A DNA stretch of 64,000 nt from positions 1-64,000 of the forward strand of contig RFFC02000036.1 in assembly GCA_005518205.2 (NCBI GenBank). Direction: 5' to 3'. The DNA comes from Hormoscilla sp. GUM202. GTDB lineage: Bacteria; Cyanobacteriota; Cyanobacteriia; Cyanobacteriales; Desertifilaceae. Positions 46,480 to 55,639 of the stretch are shown in pieces. Within the stretch, counting starts at the first letter, position 1, and each line of letters begins with the position of its first letter. Under the pieces are notes generated by a model. The model saw nothing but the letters and a program-made list of their open reading frames with translations, did no database searches and was not told where the DNA came from. Made by a program: the position numbers and the translations under genes.

Positions 46480-46554
46480 GATCGTGTCCGAGAGCGCCCA
46501 CCCATGTCGTTGCCGGGCAGGCGAACGACAGGGTGGGCGTCTCTGGACACGATC
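46480..46554. repeat. 75-bp palindrome in the mreD start region
   Basis: GATCGTGTCC at the left pairs with GGACACGATC at the right. Inside, GCCCACCC pairs with GGGTGGGC and TCGTT with AACGA. The mreD frame runs through it, so it looks like an in-frame hairpin insertion. Confidence 0.75.
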
Positions 46555-47109
46555 CGTCCCTTTGCCAACTTGCTGGTAACGGTTGGCTCTGTTATTATCT
46601 GTTTAATGCTATCCATAACTCGCCTGCCTGGTATGGAATTATTGGGCATTAGCCCTAATTGGCTGCTGATTTGGGTGGTGGCTTGGAGTGTTAAGCGTAC
46701 AGCTTGGCAGGCCGCGATCGCGGCTATTGTTTTGGGTTTGATTCAAGATGGCTTGACTGCACCTAACCCTTTGATTCATAACACCATCTTGACTTCTGTG
46801 CATCCCTCTCACTCCCTCAGTCTTGTCTTAGTGGGAATTTTCACGGCTCGCCTTCAGAAACAGCGCTATCTGAGAGAAGATTTTATTTCTGTAGCTCTGA
46901 TTGTTTTTCCAGCGGTCCTGCTGGCGGAAACGGCGATCGCGCTGCAGTTCCTTTTCCTGGGCGATCGGGACGTCTCTGTTATTTGGACGGAACACCAACG
47001 GATTGCTCTTTGTTCTGCTATCCTCAGTAGTCTCTGGGCTCCCGTTGTTTATTTTCCTCTCAATAATTGGTGGCAGCATATCCAGCATTTAAACAAATCT
47101 CAAACGTGA
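46504..47109 (+). CDS. mreD: rod shape-determining protein MreD
   Basis: A membrane protein of about 201 aa with five or six transmembrane segments; FANLLVTVGSVIICLMLSIT and ISPNWLLIWVVAW are the first two, and IQDGLTAPNPLIHN is a recognisable loop. It belongs to the MreBCD/RodA complex. The best start is not clear: a TTG overlapping the stop of the fused mre gene (46447), or this ATG inside the 75-bp palindrome. The palindrome has replaced or extended the usual N-terminus. Confidence 0.8.
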   Translation: MSLPGRRTTGWASLDTIRPFANLLVTVGSVIICLMLSITRLPGMELLGISPNWLLIWVVAWSVKRTAWQAAIAAIVLGLIQDGLTAPNPLIHNTILTSVHPSHSLSLVLVGIFTARLQKQRYLREDFISVALIVFPAVLLAETAIALQFLFLGDRDVSVIWTEHQRIALCSAILSSLWAPVVYFPLNNWWQHIQHLNKSQT

Positions 47110-47113
47110 ATTG

Positions 47114-47575
47114 TTAATTGCTAGTTGCTTCCCGTTCTAAGATTAGGGTTACGGGACCGTCGTTTTCGCACGAGACGAGCATCATTGCACCAAATTCTCC
47201 CGTTTCTACTTTTAATCCACTCTGCCGCAATAAGTCAACAAATTGTTCGTAAAGGATTTTTGCTGCTGCTGGGGCCGCTGATTTATCAAAGGAAGGACGC
47301 CGTCCTTTCCGACAGTCTCCGTAGAGGGTGAACTGACTAATTACCAGCAGTTCACCCTCTATTTCTTGGACTGATTTATGCCAACGATTATCGGGTCTTT
47401 CTGAGTCCGGAAATATCCTTAACTCTAGGCATTTTCGCGCCATCCAGTCTAGTTCTGCTTCTGTATCCGTGCTAGCAATTCCTACTAGCAGGTTTAACCC
47501 GCGCCCAATTTTGCCGATGATTTTACCATCGACTTCTACTTGGGAAGATTTGACTCGCTGGAGCACTACTCGCAT
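47114..47575 (-). CDS. dtd: D-aminoacyl-tRNA deacylase
   Basis: A 153-aa enzyme that removes D-amino acids from mischarged tRNA. Signatures: [17 protein letters not shown], the [17 protein letters not shown] loop with the catalytic SQ, and [15 protein letters not shown] (the cross-subunit GP motif region). Full length. It converges with mreD, separated by only four bases. Confidence 0.95.
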   Translation of the reverse strand: MRVVLQRVKSSQVEVDGKIIGKIGRGLNLLVGIASTDTEAELDWMARKCLELRIFPDSERPDNRWHKSVQEIEGELLVISQFTLYGDCRKGRRPSFDKSAAPAAAKILYEQFVDLLRQSGLKVETGEFGAMMLVSCENDGPVTLILEREATSN

Positions 47576-47630
47576 ATGTATTAGAGATAGTACGTTTCGC
47601 CCCGGGCAGACGAAACGCCCGCCCTAGGTT

Positions 47631-48707
47631 TTAAAGATTGGTGGAAGGCAGACAGAGACATTTTTCCAGTTGTGAGAGCAACTTTTCATGCTCTAAATCT
47701 TGACCAATTAATACTAGCTGGTTTTTGGGCTCACCCTTCCATTCCTCATCGTCGATGGAAAAGCGTTTGCCGCTGAGGTGGAAAATGTGACGCTTGGGAC
47801 TTTCCTCAAACCAGAGAATTCCTTTCGCCCGGAAGATGTTAGACGGCAGTTGGTAGTCTAAGAAATCCTGAAATTTCTTAATCAAAAACGGGCGATCGCT
47901 CTGGAATGAGACTGAGGTAAACCCATCCTTCTCTAGGTGGTGCGAGTGATGGTCGTGGTCATGATGGTCATGATGGTGATGGTCGTGGTCATGGTCGTGG
48001 TCGTGATGGTCATGGTCGTGGTCGTGACTGTGCTCTGATTCAGAGTGGAAATACTTATCTGACTCAAAGAGACCGACACTGAGAATTAAGGGCAGTTGTA
48101 CTTTCGCCTGCTGGGTGCGCAGAATTCTCGCGTCGTTCTTGATATCGCGAATCCTCACTTCTAACCTATCTACACCTGCTTCGTCCACCAAGTCAGTCTT
48201 ATTGAGCAAGATAATATCACCGTAGACAATTTGACTGTAGGCCGCTTCGCTGTCGAACAAATCTAGGCTGAAGTTCTCTGAGTCTACCACCGTGACGATC
48301 GAATCCAAACGGGTCATGTCTCGCAGTTCTGTTCCCAGGAAGGTGAGTGCTACTGGTAAGGGGTCTGCTAATCCCGTTGTCTCGACTACCAGGTAGTCTA
48401 TCGCCTCTTGGCGTTCCAGAACTTTGTAGACTGCATCTATTAAGTCATCGTTGATGGTGCAGCAAATACAGCCATTATTCAGCTCCACCATGTCATCATC
48501 TGTGGTAACGATCAGCTCATTGTCGATACCGAGTTCACCAAACTCATTCACCAGCACCGCTGTCTTCAGTCCCTGCTGATTGCTGAGGATGTGGTTGAGC
48601 AGTGTTGTCTTGCCGCTACCGAGAAAACCCGTAATGATTGTAACTGGCAAGCCGTGTTTCGGGGCTGACATGGTCTGGGTAGGTTCTGAAATAACTGCTG
48701 ATGTCAT
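47631..48707 (-). CDS. CobW/COG0523 GTP-dependent metallochaperone
   Basis: A 358-aa G3E-family GTPase. P-loop GFLGSGKTTLLNHIL, metal-binding CICC in NNGCICCTINDDL, ETTGLADP and NKTDLVD. A His-Asp-rich stretch of about 35 residues (HDHDHDHHDH type) lies between the G domain and the CobW C-domain, suggesting zinc or cobalt buffering. The ATG at 48707 is preferred; 18 earlier codons do not look like the family. No Zur box was identified. Confidence 0.9.
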   Translation of the reverse strand: MTSAVISEPTQTMSAPKHGLPVTIITGFLGSGKTTLLNHILSNQQGLKTAVLVNEFGELGIDNELIVTTDDDMVELNNGCICCTINDDLIDAVYKVLERQEAIDYLVVETTGLADPLPVALTFLGTELRDMTRLDSIVTVVDSENFSLDLFDSEAAYSQIVYGDIILLNKTDLVDEAGVDRLEVRIRDIKNDARILRTQQAKVQLPLILSVGLFESDKYFHSESEHSHDHDHDHHDHDHDHDHHHHDHHDHDHHSHHLEKDGFTSVSFQSDRPFLIKKFQDFLDYQLPSNIFRAKGILWFEESPKRHIFHLSGKRFSIDDEEWKGEPKNQLVLIGQDLEHEKLLSQLEKCLCLPSTNL

Positions 48708-48966
48708 AGGACGACTGTCAAAAACGTCATAAAATGGCCATTTACGGTTGCAGGGTCTCAATACCTGCTAATTTACCTATTATTACTCGGATCTGAGATA
48801 TTGCACTATTAGATCTGCAGACAATGTTATTCGATCATCCCGTTTGGCGGTGCATCCAGGATCGTCCTGGGAGAGCAAGTAAAGGATGGGTAGGTCTTGT
48901 CAGCTGGGGACTCGGACTTATTCACAGCCGGTTATCGGACCCCAGAAGCGCTGACTCTAGCGCTGG

Positions 48967-49488
48967 TTGCGATCGGGTTTTCTACAATTTCCCTTAAAGA
49001 TGAGTGTTAATCTTTCGGTGAAGCAGTTTTCCCAACCTAATCTGATTTCCCAGATTGACGATATTCTCTCTCTGACTGAACTGGATGGTTCTAGCTTAAA
49101 TCTGGAGATTACGGAAAGCGCGATTATGGACAATGCTAAATCGGCTACATCTCTACTCAAAGAGATCCGTTCTCGTCGCATTCAACTGAGTATTGATGAT
49201 TTCGGCACTGGCTATTCCTCTTTGAGCTATCTGCACCGCTTTCCTATTAATACTTTGAAGATCGATCGATCTTTTGTCAAGCGCATTGGTGTTAATGGTG
49301 AAAATATCGGCATTGTTCAGGCGATCGTCACTCTGGCCGATAATCTGGGTATGGATGTGGTGGCTGAGGGGGTGGAAACAGCCCATCAGCTAGCACAACT
49401 GAAGTACGTCGGGGGACGCTTGGTGTCTGGTGAAAATGATAGCTGGGTGCTCGAACCCCGATCGCTTACTGCCGTGCTTCCTTTGTAG
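48967..49488 (+). pseudogene. EAL-domain (c-di-GMP phosphodiesterase) fragment
   Basis: About 150 residues of the EAL fold: MSVNLSVKQFSQPNLISQI, LEITESAIM, IDDFGTGYSSLSYLHRFPIN, TLKIDRSFVK and VVAEGVETAHQLAQL. The EAL motif itself and the N-terminal strand are missing, and the C-terminus changes after KYVGG where CEYGQGYFFSKP would be expected. The upstream bases show no GGDEF or sensor domain. Not functional. Confidence 0.8.
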
Positions 49489-49561
49489 GCGTAGTTGAAT
49501 TCCATAGTTTTGGTGAGGATTTGCTCTCGATTTTTGGATATTCTCTCTATAGTAACATAAA

Positions 49562-49583
49562 GAGGATCCTCGCGGGATCCTCC
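49562..49583 (-). terminator. possible argJ terminator
   Basis: Inverted GAGGATCC/GGATCCTC around CTCGCG-type loop, 32 bases past the argJ stop, followed leftward by TTTATG. The U-run is short. Confidence 0.45.
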
Positions 49584-49614
49584 AAAACTATGTGGGTATC
49601 CTCGTATCCCCTTT

Positions 49615-50856
49615 TTAAGTGGTGTACTCGGCGTTAATCTTCACGTAGTCGTAACTCAGATCGCAGCCCCAGGCAATCCCTGTCCCGGCACCATTGCCGA
49701 TACTCGCGGAGATTAATACTGTATCTTCTTTTAAGTAAGCCCCTGCTGCTGCTTTCTTGATATATTCACTCGCCCCTGCCCGATCGAACGCCAGGGGTTG
49801 ACCATTTTCCATCAGCAAGAAATCCCCCAGCTGGATGCGGAGATTTTCTGGATCGAATTGCACTCCCGCGCGTCCGGCGGCGGCAGCTATTCGCCCCCAG
49901 TTGGGGTCGCGCCCGAAGATGGCTGATTTGACTAAGGATGAACCGACGATCGTCTTGGCCACCTGACGGGCCGCTGCTTCATTATCGGCACCGGAAACTT
50001 GCACTTCTACTAAGCAGGTGGCACCTTCCCCGTCCCGGGCGATCGCCTTTGCTAAATGCTGACATACTGCTGTTAACATCCCTTCCAGTTTTTCTGCCTC
50101 TGGACCCATTTGGGTGATGGCACTGGTCCGGGATTGACCGTTGGCCAGGGCGATCAGGGTGTCATTGGTACTGGTATCCCCATCTACGGTAATTTGGTTA
50201 AAGCTGCGATCGGCTGCCCGATGGAGCATTTCTTGCCAGAGGGGGGGAGATACGGCGGCGTCGCAGGTAACGAAGGCTAGCATGGTTGCCATATTGGGGT
50301 GGATCATCCCCGAACCCTTGCATATGCCACCCACCCGCACCGGGCGATCGCCCATCATGGTCTCCAGCGCTATTGACTTGGGGACCAAATCTGTCGTACA
50401 AATAGCCTTAGCTGCGGCATCGGATCCATCTGCTGCCAGTGCTTGCACCAACTGGGGAATACCACTGCGCAGTTTATCCATCTTAATCCGTTGCCCAATC
50501 ACCCCCGTAGAGGCCAGCAATATTGATTCTGGAGTAATCTGCAATGCTTCGGCCAGCAGTTGGGCGCTTTCCATCGCATCTTGCCAGCCTTGGGAACCGG
50601 TAGCGGCATTCGCCTGGCCAGCATTGCACAAAATTGCTCTGGCGCTGGCTTTCTTCTGGAGACGCTGACGACAGTAGTCTACACAGGCCGCCCTCACTTG
50701 CACTGTCGTGAATACGCCAGCCGCGATCGCCTCTACCTCGGACCAGATCGAGGCCAAGTCCGGTTGTCCTGATGGCTTCAGACCTGCTGTAATGCCAGCT
50801 GCTTGATATCCCCTGGGGGCCGTTACTCCACCACTTATCTCTTGCCAGTCAGACAT
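49615..50856 (-). CDS. argJ: bifunctional ornithine acetyltransferase / N-acetylglutamate synthase
   Basis: A 413-aa self-cleaving enzyme of arginine synthesis that transfers acetyl from acetylornithine to glutamate. The autocleavage Thr is in KGSGMIHPNMATMLAF near residue 190. GVTAPRGYQAAGITAGLK near the start and the C-terminal GCDLSYDYVKINAEYTT are standard. SILLASTGVIGQ forms the oxyanion region. Full length, stands alone. Confidence 0.95.
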   Translation of the reverse strand: MSDWQEISGGVTAPRGYQAAGITAGLKPSGQPDLASIWSEVEAIAAGVFTTVQVRAACVDYCRQRLQKKASARAILCNAGQANAATGSQGWQDAMESAQLLAEALQITPESILLASTGVIGQRIKMDKLRSGIPQLVQALAADGSDAAAKAICTTDLVPKSIALETMMGDRPVRVGGICKGSGMIHPNMATMLAFVTCDAAVSPPLWQEMLHRAADRSFNQITVDGDTSTNDTLIALANGQSRTSAITQMGPEAEKLEGMLTAVCQHLAKAIARDGEGATCLVEVQVSGADNEAAARQVAKTIVGSSLVKSAIFGRDPNWGRIAAAAGRAGVQFDPENLRIQLGDFLLMENGQPLAFDRAGASEYIKKAAAGAYLKEDTVLISASIGNGAGTGIAWGCDLSYDYVKINAEYTT

Positions 50857-51224
50857 ATTGCTTTCCCCTCTGCTTCAGTTTGAGAGCAGATTATATCAAT
50901 CACTGGTTCCAGACCGCGAGCCACAGACAAAAAATGAGAGCCCGATCGCTCTCCTCTACCATCAGGGTGCATCTAAATAACAGATTATTACACGATTGGG
51001 GTGTGGGGCGTAACCTCTTTTTATGGTTTTTTGATGAAGATTTGCTTCCAGATATCTGTTACAGGGGCGATCGCTGAGTATAATTACGGAAAAAAAAGGG
51101 GCGATCGCCCCTCAGAGGGCAGCATACTGCCGGTTTAGGGGGAGATATCTTGGAAGCGATGGAGATGGAGGGAAATACCGCTGGTGCAGCGATCGCTATC
51201 TTGGGGGCGATCGACACAGACATC
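50857..51224. other. intergenic, HIP1-rich
   Basis: About 370 bases with three GCGATCGC-type octamers. A rightward frame of 35 codons at 51159-51266 (MEMEGNTAGAAIAILGAID) has a GGAGAT upstream but overlaps the methyltransferase end. It is not supported enough to call. Confidence 0.4.
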
Positions 51225-52148
51225 TTAACCTCCCTTTTTAATACAGAATACATCTACAGGGTATGATACGATAATTTCTCCGTCAGGTTTTTTTGAGGAT
51301 ATTTTCCTGAGATATTCTAGCAGGAGTTGCAATTGTAATGATGAAAAGTATTCCACCTTGACGCTAACTATAAAATTCAACACTTTTTTTCCTAAATCAG
51401 AATCGGGGTTGAAGCATTCTGTGATATTCAAGCTAGCGCCGATCCTTTCTTGCTTAAATGAGAGCTGGCATTGATTGAGAACGAGCTGAATATCCTCACT
51501 ATACCAGTAGTCAATTTCCCCCAGTTGTTTCATAATGCATGAAGATGGTGCTTTAAATTCTTCCAGAGGATTATTCATAATTATCAATTTCCCCCTCTCA
51601 TCCAGGAGTTCGTATGCTTTCCGAATCTTGTATTCAAGATTTGGGAAATAATAACAGACATGAACTAACAAAATAATATTAAACCTTTGGCAAGATTCAA
51701 AATTTCCGAAATCCATGGGATAAATCTGCCAAGCAAATTTATGTTTTGGAGAACATTCCGGAGCAATTGCATGACATTTTTTCTCGATGATAACGCATTC
51801 GGCTTCATTTCGATCGACTCCGACAAAATGGAGCTTTTTTGTTTTCAAACTCAGTTGCCTTAAAAAGGGTTCGTCAAAAAGTCCGTATCCGCAACCAACG
51901 CTGAGAACGCTACATTCTGCTTTTGAACCCACAACTTCATCTGCATATCTAAGTCCAGCTTCAATCATCATTGCATGTTGGTTGGTACGGCTGAAAAATG
52001 CCTTATGGGCTTGGTAATATTCTTCATTACTTAATTTTTTCAGTTGCATCTTGGCAACTTCTTGTTCAAAGCGATCTATTCCAGGAAATTTTTTGCCGAT
52101 CGCAGCGATGTCGGATGATAGAGTTTGGATATTTTGCTCTCTTATCAT
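51225..52148 (-). CDS. class I SAM methyltransferase, HNMT-like
   Basis: A 307-aa protein. Motif I SVLSVGCGYGLFDEPFLRQL near residue 80 and FVGVDRNEAE at motif II mark a Rossmann methyltransferase. The domain order resembles histamine N-methyltransferase-like small-molecule enzymes, but similarity is limited. Lower GC than its neighbours and no operon partners suggest horizontal acquisition. Substrate unknown. Confidence 0.65.
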   Translation of the reverse strand: MIREQNIQTLSSDIAAIGKKFPGIDRFEQEVAKMQLKKLSNEEYYQAHKAFFSRTNQHAMMIEAGLRYADEVVGSKAECSVLSVGCGYGLFDEPFLRQLSLKTKKLHFVGVDRNEAECVIIEKKCHAIAPECSPKHKFAWQIYPMDFGNFESCQRFNIILLVHVCYYFPNLEYKIRKAYELLDERGKLIIMNNPLEEFKAPSSCIMKQLGEIDYWYSEDIQLVLNQCQLSFKQERIGASLNITECFNPDSDLGKKVLNFIVSVKVEYFSSLQLQLLLEYLRKISSKKPDGEIIVSYPVDVFCIKKGG

Positions 52149-52563
52149 ATCATTGCTAATTGGTCAATCTCTTCTATTATACTGGGGGTGGAGATTATGT
52201 CAAGGGATGGCTATAGCGTAACAAGATCGTGTGTCAGTCGGCCCGCCATTAGGCGATCGCATCTGGTTTATACATTTGGCAAACGCGGATAAGGTTCACC
52301 TGCACCTCACCGGGAAACTCACCATGAAACCGGGCTTTAACTTCTATCGCCGCATTCAACTGGCAATGGTTGGGTTTCATGCTCTCCCTTCAACCCAGTC
52401 TGGCAATAATTCACTTTGATTTTGCGATCTGCTTTTCAGCAAGCACTTCTATCGTGATTTAACATTAGAGAGGAGATAAAATATTCGCAGAACGAGCATT
52501 TGTTTCACGACTTTCCCTTCCCACATTTACATAAATTGTTCGGATAACCATTAAACTTACCAT
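52149..52563. other. intergenic, no supported gene
   Basis: About 415 bases. A rightward frame at 52231-52419 ([20 protein letters not shown]) may be a relic of something coding, but no family was recognised. Confidence 0.35.
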
Positions 52564-52700
52564 ATGGATTTTAATCTCGATAAATTATTAAATTTTCCAA
52601 ATGCAACTGTTGAAAGTTGCTCTATAATTGATGAGGTAAGCTATTTTCAAATTCGCTGGCTTAATGAAAAAATAGAGCTATATTGCAAAACACCGAATGC
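52564..52700 (+). pseudogene. ISL3-like transposase N-terminal fragment
   Basis: About 45 codons starting MDFNLDKLLNFPNATVESC resemble the start of cyanobacterial ISL3 transposases. The frame then enters repeat DNA and no zinc-finger or catalytic part follows. Short, so uncertain. Confidence 0.4.
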
Positions 52701-52702
52701 AC

Positions 52703-53012
52703 CCTCTCGTTCCCAGGTTCTACCTGGGAATGATGCTTTTGAGGCTCTGCCTCCAGTGCGACTAACCAACAGGAAACAGAGCCTCTGTTGACGGTGTGTG
52801 AGGAGCCCGAACCCTAAAGGGTCCGGCTACAGATACAAAGCCCACGCTCCGGGCCCCCTCCGCTGCGCAGGGGCTATATTGCAAAACACCGGATGCACCC
52901 TCTCGTTCCCAGGTAGAACCTGGGAATGATGCTTTTGAGGCTCTGCCTCCAGTGCGACTAACCAACAGGAAACAGCCTCTGTTGACGGTTCCCAGGCTGA
53001 GCCACCGAACCA
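52703..53012. repeat. CGTTCCCAGG / GAGGCTCTGCCTCC repeat cluster
   Basis: Two copies of a module with TCTCGTTCCCAGGT(TCT)ACCTGGGAA and TTTTGAGGCTCTGCCTCC, followed by AACAGGAAACAG(AG)CCTCTGTTGACGGT. Between them lies AGCCCGAACCCTAAAGGGTC, also seen in MITE 44681-44816. A third copy is at 61725-61892. Confidence 0.75.
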
Positions 53013-53040
53013 GGGAAACTATATCTCCGATCGCCATTAT

Positions 53041-53216
53041 AACCCTTAAGCTTTTTACCCAACAACTGGTTGGTCAGCTTGGGATCGGCGCGATCGCTAG
53101 TTTTCTTCATCACCGGTCCGACCAAGAACCCTTGCAGCTTAGTTTGACCCAAGGGATACTGTTCGGTGTTCCTTGTATGGGAGCGGCGATCGCTTCATCT
53201 ATTATAGCTTCCAGAG
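53041..53216 (-). pseudogene. duplicated 3' end of gatB
   Basis: 176 bases align with 62150-62323, the last 58 codons of gatB, at about 85 percent identity by eye. The part from [20 protein letters not shown] is still readable, but substitutions and indels break the rest. It is a diverged segmental duplicate flanked by the same repeats as gatB's end. Confidence 0.85.
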
Positions 53217-53512
53217 GGGAGCGTAATTCAAATTGGGGAAAAAATGACTGGCAGGTATCGGCTACGGACTGTTGCGACTGGCGAGTCCCGATCGGGTGCC
53301 ATCGGTGTTGCTGCTAGCTCCGCCAAAGGAGGAAAACTGCGCTCCATCAGGATTGTAAAGGAAGTTGCATCTTCGAGCGCAACCGGAAAATTATCAAAAA
53401 AATTTCGCTTTCTCGCTTTACAGGAGGCAGTCCAATAGGTTAAGCTAGGACAAGACTAGGTAATTAGCCCGCATCTGCGGGTTAAAAGTTACTTATACCA
53501 ATTATAGAGAAA

Positions 53513-54496
53513 GTGACCCAGACTAAATCCCCGAGCAGAAATAGAACACTGAATTGCTCCATGCAAGAGATTTCCGATCTCAGTATAGAACTTGTTTATC
53601 TGATGTCAGATACATCGCTCAAAACAATTGAAAATAAAATTATTCACCAAGATATTTTCGATGCGGCACCCTATTTGCCGATCGGGTTTGCGGAGTTGCT
53701 AGTGTTGGACCCTCCATACAATCTTTCAAAAAACTACAATGGTTACCTGTTCAAAGAAAAGGAGAAGTCGGAATATCAGGAGTGGTTTGCGGGAGTGGTT
53801 AGGCTTGTCAAACCAATGCTGAAGCCCACAGCAACAGTCTACGTATGCTCTGATTGGAGAACATCTGTATTGATTGCTCCGATACTTGAAAAGGAGTTCC
53901 GCATCCAAAATCGCATCACCTGGGAAAGAGAAAAAGGGAGAGGCGCAAAATCTAACTGGAAAAATAACACTGAAGACATCTGGTTTTGTACGGTCTCCGA
54001 GCAATACCGCTTTAACCTTGATGCGGTAAAGCTCAAGCGAAAGGTAATTGCGCCCTATCGTACAGAAGATGGGCGTCCAAAAGATTGGCAAGCAGAGGCC
54101 GAAGGCAATTTCCGCCTCACCCATCCATCAAATATCTGGACAGATATCACAATTCCCTTTTGGTCTATGCCGGAGAATACCAAGCATCCCACCCAAAAAC
54201 CAGAAAAACTGATTGCTAAGTTAGTGCTGGCAAGTTCTAATCCCGGGGAGATGGTGTTAGATCCATTCTTAGGTAGTGGAACTACTGCGGTAGTTGCTAA
54301 AAAACTTGGCAGGCGCTTTGTGGGCGTGGAAATTAATCAAGAATACTGCTGCTGGGCTTTGAAGCGCCTGGCAATTGCTCAAGAGTATCCGTCTATTCAG
54401 GGATATGCTGACGGCGTGTTTTGGGAGCGAAACACCCTCAGCGCTCAACCAAAAGACAAGAAGCCGAGTGTAGTGCAGATGGAACTGTTTTTATGA
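53513..54496 (+). CDS. type II DNA methyltransferase, beta class (N4-C or N6-A)
   Basis: A 327-aa SAM enzyme. Catalytic motif IV LDPPYNLSKNYNG at about 65-77 comes before motif I LDPFLGSGTTAVVAKKLGRR near 245, the beta-class order. HPTQKPEKL just before motif I is characteristic. It methylates exocyclic amino groups; the DPPY motif favours adenine. Start GTG 53513; later ATGs are possible. Its stop overlaps the nuclease ATG (ATGA), so the pair is a translationally coupled R-M operon. The nuclease is broken, so this may now act as an orphan methyltransferase. Confidence 0.88.
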   Translation: MTQTKSPSRNRTLNCSMQEISDLSIELVYLMSDTSLKTIENKIIHQDIFDAAPYLPIGFAELLVLDPPYNLSKNYNGYLFKEKEKSEYQEWFAGVVRLVKPMLKPTATVYVCSDWRTSVLIAPILEKEFRIQNRITWEREKGRGAKSNWKNNTEDIWFCTVSEQYRFNLDAVKLKRKVIAPYRTEDGRPKDWQAEAEGNFRLTHPSNIWTDITIPFWSMPENTKHPTQKPEKLIAKLVLASSNPGEMVLDPFLGSGTTAVVAKKLGRRFVGVEINQEYCCWALKRLAIAQEYPSIQGYADGVFWERNTLSAQPKDKKPSVVQMELFL

Positions 54497-55292
54497 AATC
54501 CAACTTTTTCTATGGAGGGCACTATCAGGCGGTTGCTGCATCGATCGAAGATTACATTAACTCGGTCCCCGAATTTCTGTCTGCCCAGACTGCCCGCAGC
54601 ACAAGGGCCGCAGGTGATGCAATTGAAGGACTCATAGCCGATCGGTTCGATACGGGTGTGGTCAAAAGTAGTTGCTCCCGGGATCCCCCCCAAACCCCCC
54701 CTTAAAAAGGGGGGGTTTGGGGGGATCCGGCGACAGGGATGGCTAAGGAACTATCAACTGTTTTTGACCACACCCGTTCGATACGTTCCTAGGAGATTGG
54801 TGCCAAGAGTATTCAGCCAATTTTGCGCGTCGGGCAATGGCAGATGTTGCATTCAGGGATAAGGAAGATTTCTACTGCGTTGTCGATGTCAAGACCCACC
54901 GCGAAGATACAAAGTTCAATATGCCGAATCTTACATCTGTAGAACGGATATCTAGATTCTATGAGGACGATAAGAATATATTCGCGTTGATAATGGTCAA
55001 GTACGTGCTGGAAGGAAATCGAGTTACGGCAACAGAGGTCAGTTTCTGCCCAATTGAGTTTCTCGACTGGGATTGCCTCACCGTAGGTGCCCTTGGATGG
55101 GGACAGATTCAAATTGCGAATTCCAATCGTATCTTGGTGAATCAGGGGTACTCCAGAAAGCAGTGGATGTTGTCGCTCTGTGAGACGATGTTCGACTTTT
55201 ATCCGAAGGAAATATTGAAGATTCAAGAGAGAATCGAACGCTTCCAGGAAGTGAAGTCATTCTGGGAGAGCAAGCAAGATATTTGGGTCTAA
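54493..55292 (+). pseudogene. type II restriction endonuclease split by a MITE
   Basis: The front (54 codons, MKSNFFYGGHYQAVAASIED to ADRFDT) and the back (FLGDWCQEYSANFARRA on to WESKQDIWV) are in the same rebuilt frame once the 122-bp MITE and one 9-bp target copy are removed, giving about 222 aa. The back has a PD-(D/E)XK-like core: FRDKEDFYCVVDVKTHRED with Asp and Asp-Val-Lys. GALGWGQIQIANSN and YPKEILKIQERIERF follow. The frame is otherwise undamaged, so the insertion is recent. Recognition site unknown. Confidence 0.8.
54654..54775. mobile_element. MITE with GGGTGTGGTCAAAA ends, copy 2
   Basis: 122 bp with inverted ends GGGTGTGGTCAAAA and TTTTGACCACACCC. A 9-bp target duplication GTTCGATAC flanks it (54645-54653, 54776-54784). 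Its interior is a long palindrome of GGATCC and CCCCCAAACCCCCC with its complement. Same family as 44681-44816. Confidence 0.9.
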
Positions 55293-55342
55293 CAAAGCAA
55301 TGCATTGCCTGTTTTCCCTGGTGGTAAAACAGTTTAATTCTG

Positions 55343-55581
55343 GCAGGGCAGTCTGGGCAATGGGCATACCCGAAAAATGTTCCCACATTGACAGATCTGG
55401 CAAAATATTGCGCGTTTTGCTCCGGCGGCTTTTGTGACGGGAGGTTTAGATCCGATGGACGATCGCCACACATGGCTGGAAATGGGGCGATCGCTCTCTC
55501 AACCGGTACAGGCGATCCCCAGATCGAAAGCCATGAAGTCGCAGGAACCCTCGGTCTGCATGAATAATATGCTGAGATAGT
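55343..55581 (+). pseudogene. possible alpha/beta-hydrolase C-terminal relic
   Basis: A rightward frame (FAPAAFVTGGLDPMDDRHTW, LEMGRSLSQPVQAI) recalls the C-terminal part of cyanobacterial alpha/beta hydrolases. It has no start and degenerates after about 55 codons. Weak evidence. Together with flanks it fills the 347-base gap between the nuclease and Z1 genes. Confidence 0.3.
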
Positions 55582-55639
55582 GGGGGCGATCGGCCTTAAG
55601 TTTTTAGAGGGTTAATTCTGCGCTATTTCATCGCACTAA

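Noticed and set aside
47900-48040. Imperfect ATGGTCGTGGTC repeats in cobW as a microsatellite
   Set aside because: They encode the His-Asp-rich metal-binding stretch usual in this family.
51159-51266. 35-aa peptide gene MEMEGNTAGAAIAILGAID as a leader or bacteriocin-like peptide
   Set aside because: It overlaps the end of the methyltransferase gene, includes HIP1 octamers that generate Ala-Ile codons, and has no biosynthetic neighbours.
53244-53438. 65-codon rightward frame before the R-M operon as a controller protein
   Set aside because: It has no helix-turn-helix pattern and lies in repeat and duplicate debris; it gives no sign of being a C-protein.
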